In this document: positions 8,205 through 14,422 of the stretch, piece by piece | Layout: every line of letters starts with the position of its first letter | Position numbering within the stretch: position 1 is the first letter of the stretch | NCBI GenBank assembly: GCA_902475415.1 | Contig: CABRZK010000010.1 | Coordinates: 1 to 18,787 of the forward strand | Length of the DNA: 18,787 nucleotides | Reading direction: 5' to 3' | Source: an uncultured Eubacterium sp. | GTDB lineage: Bacteria > Bacillota > Clostridia > Lachnospirales > Lachnospiraceae | Notes under the pieces: model-generated | What the model saw: only the letters and a program-made list of their open reading frames with translations | Told to the model about the DNA's origin: nothing | Databases searched by the model: none | Position numbers and translations under genes: made by a program

Positions 8205-8240
8205 AAAAAAAGAAGCGGCTTTCGAAAGAGAGCCGCTTCT
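8205..8240 (-). terminator. Terminator of the minus-strand AraC gene
   Basis: AGAAGCGGCT (8211-8220) and AGCCGCTTCT (8231-8240) form a perfect 10-bp stem. Read on the minus strand it ends in TTTTTT (8210-8205). It lies 73 nt beyond the stop codon of the AraC gene at 8314. It also lies 36 nt after the GH101 stop but has no T-run in that direction, so it serves the minus strand best. Confidence 0.85.
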
Positions 8241-8313
8241 GCTGTGTGTGAATAAAATTATTGCAGACCATATGTAGCGTTGCTAAAAATATTTGATCAT
8301 AACTTTTATTGCG

Positions 8314-9195
8314 TTAGTTGTAATAATTTTTGATATAAGATTTACGATAGCTGGAAGGAGATTCACCAATGACCGTCATAAACAGTTTGGAATAATGCTG
8401 GGAATCTTTCAAACCAACCATCTGAGCAATCTCCGTCAGTGATTTATCTGTATCCTGCATCAGATCAATGGATTTGTTAATGCGGTAAATATTGATATAG
8501 TTGGACAGTGTGATCGTCATATATTTTTTGAACAGGCTGCTCAGATAACGGACGGAAATCTGAAGTTCCTTTGCAATGTCCTCCTGAAGAATCTTGTGCA
8601 TATAGTTTTTGTGGATGTAATCCAGAGTGTATGCCACATAGCTGTTTTGCAGGTTCGGATCAGTAAAATCGTGATTCGGCCGCTTTTTGTCCAGAATATG
8701 AAGCATGATGCTCATAATGGATATGTTGATATTTGCGGCAGTAAATAAACTGTCTGCGGAAGAGCGCAGCGAAATGATTTTATTTACACAGTCATCCAGC
8801 ACCTGATCAGATTTCTGACGATAGTAGGTCTGACAGTGGAAATGGATCGCATGCATCATACCGATGGGATAAATACCGTCATCACTCAAGATAATTTTTG
8901 CAAATGTATCCGGTCGGAAATGGATCTGCTGATATTCGCAGTCACCACTGTCATCCACGCGGAACGAATGGATGACATTTGGCAGGATCATAATGAAATC
9001 GCCTTCCGTACAATGGATGGATTCAGAAGCAATATCCATATGGCAGCTTCCGGAAACGATCCGATAAATTTCGATTGTTGTATGAATGTGAAAACCAAAC
9101 TGATAGCCGGCTTTCTGCTTTTGAATAAGTGCGCCTGTCAGAACGTCATTTGACAGAGATAGCGCCAACTGTTCCCGTGTATTTTGATTTGCCAT
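8314..9195 (-). CDS. AraC-family transcriptional regulator with N-terminal cupin domain
   Basis: The protein is a 293-residue cytoplasmic DNA-binding regulator. The N-terminal half is a cupin-like ligand domain (HIHTTIEIYRIVSG... EGDFIMILPNVIHSF, about residues 30-110). The C-terminal 105 residues are the twin helix-turn-helix of AraC proteins: EDIAKELQISVRYLSSLFK for the first, SLTEIAQMVGLKDSQHYSKLF for the second. The length is typical of the sugar-responsive cupin-AraC class. The ATG at 9195 has AAGGAG about 8 nt upstream on its strand, and an extended -10 (TGCTATAAT) lies at 9251-9243. It is convergent with GH101 and divergent from the OFA transporter. It may control either one or its own synthesis, and the ligand is not evident. 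Confidence 0.92.
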   Translation of the reverse strand: MANQNTREQLALSLSNDVLTGALIQKQKAGYQFGFHIHTTIEIYRIVSGSCHMDIASESIHCTEGDFIMILPNVIHSFRVDDSGDCEYQQIHFRPDTFAKIILSDDGIYPIGMMHAIHFHCQTYYRQKSDQVLDDCVNKIISLRSSADSLFTAANINISIMSIMLHILDKKRPNHDFTDPNLQNSYVAYTLDYIHKNYMHKILQEDIAKELQISVRYLSSLFKKYMTITLSNYINIYRINKSIDLMQDTDKSLTEIAQMVGLKDSQHYSKLFMTVIGESPSSYRKSYIKNYYN

Positions 9196-9242
9196 AGTAT
9201 CGCTCCTTATATCATTGTGTTATTACGATTTGTTGTGCCCCT

Positions 9243-9251
9243 ATTATAGCA
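9243..9251 (-). promoter_or_regulatory. Extended -10 promoter for the AraC gene
   Basis: The minus strand reads TGCTATAAT, a full extended -10 element, 48 nt before the ATG at 9195. The -35 region is poor, which is usual when the TGn extension is present. Confidence 0.65.
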
Positions 9252-9417
9252 GAACTTGTAAAAAAGAGATACTGTTTATTATCAAAACAATTAGACCATA
9301 TCTGTGTTTGAATCTGTTGAAACAAAATACAGGTGAAAATCATGAGCATGCAGATGCCAATATGCAAATTTTTTACACAATTACCAAAAAAGGATATAGA
9401 TCAGAAGGAAAAAAATC

Positions 9418-9446
9418 TTGCAAGAAGCATAAAGTTCGATTATAAT
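9418..9446 (+). promoter_or_regulatory. Promoter of the OFA transporter gene
   Basis: TTGCAA (9418-9423), a 17-bp spacer and TATAAT (9441-9446) give a start point near 9453. The -35 lies inside the palindrome CTTGCAAG (9417-9424). TTGCAA recurs at 9454-9459, right at the start point, so the promoter may be flanked by two operator half-sites. Confidence 0.8.
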
Positions 9447-9461
9447 AGTAACGTTGCAAAG

Positions 9462-9489
9462 GGAGAATGTAGTTTCTCCGTTTTTTTTT
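9462..9489 (+). terminator. Promoter-proximal terminator/attenuator in the OFA transporter leader
   Basis: GGAGAA (9462-9467) pairs with TTCTCC (9474-9479) around TGTAGT, followed by G and nine T (9481-9489). The hairpin starts only about 10 nt after the predicted start point and ends 40 nt before the transporter ATG. Transcription of the gene therefore has to pass this site, which makes it a candidate attenuator. Confidence 0.7.
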
Positions 9490-9529
9490 GGAATATAGAT
9501 AGTATAAATTTTTAGGAGGGAAATTAAGT

Positions 9530-10753
9530 ATGAAAAACTTAAATCGCTGGGTATATGCGATCATCGGTGTTATCACACTGCTTCTTGCAGGTCTGGTATA
9601 CGCATGGTCCGTTATGTCCAAATCTATCGGTGCTTCCCGTCCGGACTGGACAGCAGCACAGTTATCTATGACATTTACCATGGTTATGGCATTTTTCTGC
9701 ATCGGATGTCTGATTGCCGGTATGATGGCAAAAAAAGTCAGCCCGAAGATCTATATCATTCTTTCAGGAATTTTATTTTTAGCAGGATTTATGATCGCTT
9801 CCACAACAGGAGCATCACCGGCTATGCTGTATCTTGGATTTGGTATTCTCTGTGGTCTTGGCGCAGGATTTGCTTATAACGCAGTTATGAGCACCATGTC
9901 TTTATGGTTCCCGGACAAACAGGGTCTGATCTCCGGTATCCTTCTGATGGGATTCGGTCTGAGCAGCTTTATTATTGGTAAAGTATTTGCAGCTGTTACA
10001 CCTTCTGATGGAACAGACAAATGGCAGGCTACTTTCCGCGTACTTGGTATCATTATCGTAGTTGTAATGGTAATCTGCAGCTTCTTCTTCGTAAAACCGG
10101 AAGCTGGTTACAATCCGGGTGCAGGTTCTGCTCAGAAAAAAGAAGTTCGTCAGCCGGCATGTGAAGTAAACACAGGAAAAATGGCAACTATGCCAACATT
10201 CTGGTGCTATTATATCTGGGCTATTCTGGTAAGTGCTGCAGGTCTTGCTCTGGTATCCCAGGCAAGCGGTATCGCAAGCCAGGTTGGTACAGCTGTATCT
10301 GATGGAAATATCGCTACTGTTGTAGGTCTGATCTCTATCTTCAACGGAATCGGCCGTGTAATCTTTGGTGGATTATTTGATAAAAAAGGTTACAGATTTA
10401 CAATGATCCTTGATATGATCATCTTCATCGTTGCAGCCTTAATCCTGATTCTTGCTCTGGTAAGCGGAAACTTTGCATTCATCGTAATCGGTTTCGTTGT
10501 AGGCGGACTTGCTTATGGTGGAGTTACACCGACCAACTCAGCAATCATCAGTGATTTCTTTGGACGTGAGAACTACTCCATGAACTTCTCACTGATAAAT
10601 ACAAACCTTCTGATCGCTTCTTTTGCTTCTACAATCGCAGGTAAACTGTATGATGCAAGTGGATCTTTCATGACAACAATCTTCATGATGATCGTCGTAA
10701 CAGTTCTTGGCTTTGTAGTATCCTTCGGTGTACGCAGACCGAAAAACAAATAA
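9530..10753 (+). CDS. MFS transporter, oxalate/formate antiporter (OFA) family
   Basis: The 407 residues contain about 12 hydrophobic membrane segments split by a central polar loop (about 193-220, KPEAGYNPGAGSAQKKE). The N-terminus, NRWVYAIIGVITLLLAGLVYAWSV, has the RW...G..YAWSV motif of OFA-type major facilitators. Other family features are the GxGxGxxYN motif in segment 4 (GLGAGFAYN) and GRVIFGGLFDKKG after the middle. Members carry organic acids (oxalate/formate exchange, or monocarboxylate uptake or export). The substrate here cannot be read from sequence. AGGAGGG lies about 9 nt before the ATG. The gene has its own promoter, leader hairpin and strong terminator, so it is monocistronic. 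A dehydrogenase for 2-hydroxyacids lies 292 nt downstream, which hints at, but does not prove, a lactate- or other 2-hydroxyacid-related substrate. Confidence 0.9.
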   Translation: MKNLNRWVYAIIGVITLLLAGLVYAWSVMSKSIGASRPDWTAAQLSMTFTMVMAFFCIGCLIAGMMAKKVSPKIYIILSGILFLAGFMIASTTGASPAMLYLGFGILCGLGAGFAYNAVMSTMSLWFPDKQGLISGILLMGFGLSSFIIGKVFAAVTPSDGTDKWQATFRVLGIIIVVVMVICSFFFVKPEAGYNPGAGSAQKKEVRQPACEVNTGKMATMPTFWCYYIWAILVSAAGLALVSQASGIASQVGTAVSDGNIATVVGLISIFNGIGRVIFGGLFDKKGYRFTMILDMIIFIVAALILILALVSGNFAFIVIGFVVGGLAYGGVTPTNSAIISDFFGRENYSMNFSLINTNLLIASFASTIAGKLYDASGSFMTTIFMMIVVTVLGFVVSFGVRRPKNK

Positions 10754-10847
10754 GAATCGCATGTTTGTGGTTCGTATGTGAGCGGTGAAAGTGCATTGCT
10801 CATGTGTATTCTATGAGTGTATAGAAATGATTTGTTCATAAAATCAT

Positions 10848-10895
10848 AAGAAAGTGGGAAAGCCTTTTGAGGTAATCTCACTTTCTTTTTGTTTG
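10848..10895 (+). terminator. Terminator of the OFA transporter gene
   Basis: The 12-bp stem pairs 10848-10859 with 10876-10887 (AAGAAAGTGGGA / TCTCACTTTCTT, one wobble) around a 16-nt loop. TTT and GTTT follow. It lies 95 nt after the stop codon. Confidence 0.88.
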
Positions 10896-10979
10896 AAAAT
10901 GAGGTACAATGGGCGATAGTCAGAGACAGAAACAGTAAATAGCACAGAACTTGGAATCAGCAGGTAAACATTCTGGGAG

Positions 10980-11009
10980 TATAGTATGTGCAGTGATTCT
11001 GATCAGAAT
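10980..11009 (+). promoter_or_regulatory. -10 box followed by a perfect 14-bp palindrome, upstream of the dehydrogenase
   Basis: TATAGT (10980-10985) is a possible -10 with no clear -35. ATTCTGATCAGAAT (10996-11009) is a perfect palindrome at about +5 to +18 from the implied start point and 36 nt before the dehydrogenase ATG. This is a typical repressor position. I do not recognise the regulator. Confidence 0.45.
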
Positions 11010-11045
11010 ATGTCATTGATAGGATAATGAAAAGGAAAGAGAAAA

Positions 11046-11978
11046 ATGAAACTTGTATTTTTAGATGATAATTCAATTGGAACAGATATTGACCTCAGTG
11101 GTTTTGAAAAATTGGGTGAAGTAGTCCGCTACGGCAGCAGTAAGCCGGAGGAAGTGCCGGAGCGTGTGAAAGATGCAGATGTGGTCATTATTAATAAGAT
11201 GGAGATTAATGAACAGACCGTTGGAGAGGCGCAGAATCTGAAACTTGTGTGCGTGACTGCGACGGGAACGAACAATCTGGATAAAGAGTTTCTGGCAAAG
11301 CGGAATATTGCATGGCGAAATGTGGCAGGCTATTCTACAGAATGTGTGGCACAGCATACGTTTGCGTTATTATTTTATCTGCTGGAAAAAATGCCATATT
11401 ATGATAAATATGTCAAAGATGAGAAGTATGTAAACGATTCTATGTTTACTCATTTTGCAAATCATTTCCATGAACTGAGCGGCATGACATGGGGAATCAT
11501 CGGACTTGGAACCATCGGTAAACGTGTGGCAGATCTGGCAAAAGCCTTTGGCTGCCATGTGATTTATTATTCTACTTCCGGAAATCATACGGAGGATGGA
11601 TACGATCGTGTAGATTTTGACACTTTACTTGCGACATCTGATATTGTATCCGTTCATGCACCATTGAATGAGCAGACCGATCATCTGATGAATGCCGCAG
11701 CATTTGAAAAAATGAAAAACAGCGCGATTTTTATCAATGTGGGACGTGGCCCGATCGTGGTGGAAGAGGATCTGGCAGATGCCCTGGAGCAGGGCGTGAT
11801 CGCAGCGGCAGGTCTGGATGTATTGAGTCAGGAGCCGATGCGGGAAGATAGTCCGCTGCGCCGGATCAAAGACAGCGAAAAACTTGTCATTACGCCACAT
11901 ATTGCCTGGGCGGCTGTGGAGACAAGAAAACGTCTGATGGATATTATTTTACACCAGATCGAAGAGTTTTTTGCATAA
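11046..11978 (+). CDS. D-2-hydroxyacid dehydrogenase (NAD(P)-dependent)
   Basis: The enzyme should interconvert a 2-oxoacid and the D-2-hydroxyacid in the cytoplasm. The 310-residue length is usual. The nucleotide-binding loop GLGTIG is at 153-158. The catalytic triad is intact: R234 in INVGRGP, E263 in LSQEP and H285 in TPHIAWA. The position after strand beta-2 that normally holds the NAD-selecting Asp is Ser176 (VIYYSTSG), so cofactor choice is uncertain and NADP use is possible. Similarity is general (glycerate/hydroxypyruvate reductase and D-lactate dehydrogenase-like), so I give no gene symbol. It is preceded by a purine-rich ribosome binding site (AAAGGAAAG) and a 14-bp palindrome. The next gene follows 51 nt downstream on the same strand with no terminator between, so they are probably co-transcribed. 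Confidence 0.93.
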   Translation: MKLVFLDDNSIGTDIDLSGFEKLGEVVRYGSSKPEEVPERVKDADVVIINKMEINEQTVGEAQNLKLVCVTATGTNNLDKEFLAKRNIAWRNVAGYSTECVAQHTFALLFYLLEKMPYYDKYVKDEKYVNDSMFTHFANHFHELSGMTWGIIGLGTIGKRVADLAKAFGCHVIYYSTSGNHTEDGYDRVDFDTLLATSDIVSVHAPLNEQTDHLMNAAAFEKMKNSAIFINVGRGPIVVEEDLADALEQGVIAAAGLDVLSQEPMREDSPLRRIKDSEKLVITPHIAWAAVETRKRLMDIILHQIEEFFA

Positions 11979-12029
11979 TTTCAAACACACTCTAAAGAAG
12001 TACATTACGATGGAAGGAGACTGACATCT

Positions 12030-13019
12030 ATGAAGAATAAAAAATTACTGGCGAAGCTGATCTTTGTGGCAATCCTGCTTTTTATCATCTGGTATACCTT
12101 CAAGGATTCCGCAGAAGACATCATCGAACAGATTCAGAAGACGTCACTGGCTGTGCTGGTGGCTATTATGGCAGCGACAGTTATTTACCATCTGTTTGAG
12201 GCATGGATCACCTATTCGCTGGCACGCAGATACAATCCGAACTTCAAATACCGGGAGGCAGTTTACTGCGCTTTTAACTGCTCCTTTTATCGTTTGTCCA
12301 CACTGGGAAGTGGTTCCGGCGTGGCTGCGATCGTGTATCTCGGAAAAAAAGGCGTCGGATATTCAGAAGCAACAGGACTTTATATGATTCAGTACATGGT
12401 GCATAAAGTCAGTGTGGCGCTGTTCAGCGGTGTTTTATTCGTGTTGAATTGGAAGGTGATGTCTGAGAATTACCGGGAATATGGCGTGTATCTGGGACTG
12501 GCTTATCTGTTGACGGCCATTATCAGTATTGCGCTGATTATTTTTGCGGTATCTGCAAAATCACACAAACTGATCCTTGCAATCGTGCGTCACTTTAATA
12601 AAAGCGGAAAGCTGACACCGGCTTTAACGAAGCTGGAAGAAAGCTGTGATATTATGGAAAAATCCACCTCACAGTTATTGAAAGATATTCCGTCACTGAT
12701 CGCCATGGTATTGAAGAATATGGCAAAACTGTGTTTCTGGTATTGCATTCCGTTCCTGATTCTTTTTGGAACGAATGAGATTTCCCTGCTGGATTCCCTG
12801 TCAATCACCTCATTGTCTGTTATGACAGCGGCAGTTATTCCGACACCGGCAGGAATCGGAGCTGTGGAACTGATCATGACGAATCTGTTCGCCGTTCTAG
12901 TGGGCGTGCATAAAGCCGGAGCCATTACCGTACTGTATCGTGTGGCAACCTTTATCTTCCCGTTTGTGGTGGGAGGTTTCCTGATCGTGATCAGCAGGCT
13001 TGTGCGCCGGAGCAGATGA
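12030..13019 (+). CDS. Integral membrane protein, LPG_synthase_TM / UPF0104 flippase-like family
   Basis: The 329-residue membrane protein has about eight hydrophobic segments. Residue 10 onward (FVAILLFIIWYTF) forms the first. The signature PTPAGIGAVE at 271-280 is the hallmark of the transmembrane domain shared by lysylphosphatidylglycerol synthases (MprF flippase half) and stand-alone homologues. The cytoplasmic lysyl-transferase domain is absent. Homologues are thought to move lipids across the membrane or to serve in cell-envelope assembly; the lipid cannot be named here. AAGGAG lies about 12 nt before the ATG. It is probably in an operon with the dehydrogenase 51 nt upstream, though no functional link is apparent. 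I see no hairpin terminator in the 174 bp between its stop and the convergent AraC gene. Confidence 0.88.
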   Translation: MKNKKLLAKLIFVAILLFIIWYTFKDSAEDIIEQIQKTSLAVLVAIMAATVIYHLFEAWITYSLARRYNPNFKYREAVYCAFNCSFYRLSTLGSGSGVAAIVYLGKKGVGYSEATGLYMIQYMVHKVSVALFSGVLFVLNWKVMSENYREYGVYLGLAYLLTAIISIALIIFAVSAKSHKLILAIVRHFNKSGKLTPALTKLEESCDIMEKSTSQLLKDIPSLIAMVLKNMAKLCFWYCIPFLILFGTNEISLLDSLSITSLSVMTAAVIPTPAGIGAVELIMTNLFAVLVGVHKAGAITVLYRVATFIFPFVVGGFLIVISRLVRRSR

Positions 13020-13193
13020 TATAGATACGATTGAAAAATTCCTCCTGCTATTCCTGCAATGCTCCTTCTTAACTTTATGGTATATGAGATGTGAAAGGTA
13101 TTGAACAATATATCGTGCGTTACATGATGCTCGTTTTAAAACAGGAACATCGAGGACATTCTCAACTTTGCAGAAGGCAATGTGCTATCTGGT

Positions 13194-14063
13194 TTACCGT
13201 AACTGTCTGGGGGTAACTCCATATCGCTTCTTAAAGAGACGGTTAAAATAGGACAGGTTATCAAAACCACATTGTTGGGCGATGGAGAGCACACTGTCAG
13301 AAGTGCTGCAGAGAAGATGTCTGGCAGCCTGCAGGCGGTAGTCATTCAGGTAATGGATGAAGCTGGTGCCTGTATTTGCCTTAAAAAATTTCATAAAGTG
13401 TGAAGAACTGAAGTGACACAGATCAGCCATCTGCTCAATGGTCAATGGCTCCTGATAGTGATCTGCAATGTGGCGGATCACAGACTTCATTTTTTCCTGT
13501 GAACGAAGCTCCGATCTGGTCGGAGCTTTTTTGCGTTGATTGGTGATTAACAAATAAAAAAGCTGAAACAGACAGCTTTTGAGGGCAATCTGATAGGCGG
13601 TGGGACGTTTCATAGACAGATCATCCATTCTGGTGATGACAGCCAGAATATCTTCGTAGTAAGAAAGCCCCGGGTGGATATAATGCTCGATTGTCAGATT
13701 TCCGTTAAAAAGCAACGGCAGGAAAAACTCAGAGCAGATATCTTCGCTCTGAGTAGTCAGCAGTTCCCTGCGAAAAATGATATTTTCATATTCCATGCTG
13801 TGTCCGGCAGATTCACGAATACTGTGCAGATGTCCCGGCAGGACAATCAGAATATCGTTGGCAGAGACTGGATAAGTATCAAGGTCCACACAGACGATGC
13901 CCTGTCCTTTTTTTACCACGATCAGTTCGACTTCCTCATGCCAGTGGAGCGGTACACTGGAAAAATCCAGTGGAATGCTGCATAGATAGGTGTTGTACGG
14001 AAAGCTTTTATCTGTATGTGTCTTATTTTCACGGTATTTGGAAAAATCCTGAATCATAATCAA
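13194..14063 (-). CDS. AraC-family transcriptional regulator with N-terminal cupin domain
   Basis: The protein is a 289-residue regulator. The N-terminal cupin has the pattern LHWHEEVELIVVKKGQG followed by DILIVLPGHLHSI (about residues 38-85), the sugar- or small-molecule-binding half. The C-terminal 100 residues are the AraC DNA-binding domain, with helix-turn-helix motifs TIEQMADLCHFSSSHFMKFFK and VLSIAQQCGFDNLSYFNRLFK. It ends GVTPRQLR, the usual end of the family. The ATG at 14063 has GAGGT 5 nt upstream on its strand; a second ATG two codons in is too far from it. The gene is divergent from the glycogen phosphorylase gene across a 359-bp region with repeats. Control of that gene, and of itself, is the simplest hypothesis. 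Confidence 0.92.
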   Translation of the reverse strand: MIMIQDFSKYRENKTHTDKSFPYNTYLCSIPLDFSSVPLHWHEEVELIVVKKGQGIVCVDLDTYPVSANDILIVLPGHLHSIRESAGHSMEYENIIFRRELLTTQSEDICSEFFLPLLFNGNLTIEHYIHPGLSYYEDILAVITRMDDLSMKRPTAYQIALKSCLFQLFYLLITNQRKKAPTRSELRSQEKMKSVIRHIADHYQEPLTIEQMADLCHFSSSHFMKFFKANTGTSFIHYLNDYRLQAARHLLCSTSDSVLSIAQQCGFDNLSYFNRLFKKRYGVTPRQLR

Positions 14064-14422
14064 TTACCTCGTTTTTCTGGAAAAGGTTCTCATCAGACAG
14101 AAATAATTATACTTGCCAACTGATAAAAACATGACCATTCAGATTGATGATTGCTTTGCTTTGATAGGATTGTACTATAAAAGGGCGATATATTACAAGA
14201 ATTAATCGGTATTTGACTCTATAATGCAGATATACGTTACGAAAAAACTTTCTGTACTCGATATACAGTAATTCAGCGGTATCAGGTGAAGCAGTAAAAT
14301 CCTATGCCATTTTTACAATTGTGAAAATGGAGCAGAATTGCATGATCAGAAGCGCAGGAAGGATAAAAAAGACATGTGAATGAACAGAAAATGACAGGAA
14401 GCCGGGAAAGGAGAACGGAAGG
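14064..14422 (+). promoter_or_regulatory. Divergent intergenic region with spaced GATATA repeats and AT-rich boxes
   Basis: The region lies between the AraC and phosphorylase genes. TATAAA (14176-14181) and TATAAT (14220-14225) are possible -10 boxes without a convincing -35. Three similar motifs lie at 14187 (GATATATTAC), 14229 (GATATACGTTAC) and 14260 (GATATACAGTA), spaced 42 and 31 bp, close to four and three helical turns. They suit an AraC-type activator binding on one face of the DNA. The near-palindrome at 14307-14330 is listed separately. No ORF is credible here. Confidence 0.45.
14307..14330 (+). promoter_or_regulatory. 24-bp near-perfect palindrome upstream of the phosphorylase gene
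   Basis: CCATTTTTACAA (14307-14318) faces TTGTGAAAATGG (14319-14330). Eleven of twelve positions are complementary and the other is a T-G. It sits 92 nt before the phosphorylase ATG and has no loop, so it is a protein-binding site rather than an RNA hairpin. The centre TACAATTGTG resembles, with one mismatch, the TACAnnTGTA core of BlaI/CopY-type operators, but no such regulator is in the window. Confidence 0.55.

Noticed and set aside
9215..9515. Small plus-strand frames (76 and 60 codons) before the transporter
   Set aside because: They overlap the divergent promoter region, the transporter promoter and the leader hairpin. They lack ribosome binding sites and coding character.
13020..13193. 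Possible bidirectional terminator between the membrane protein and the AraC gene
   Set aside because: I searched for stems with T-runs in both directions and found only a GTTTTAAAAC palindrome and broken inverted repeats, not enough to call.
14159..14225. Full promoter (TTGATA or TTGACT with TATAAA or TATAAT) for the phosphorylase gene
   Set aside because: The hexamers are present, but the spacers are about 1-9 bp instead of 16-18, so no proper -35/-10 pair is formed.
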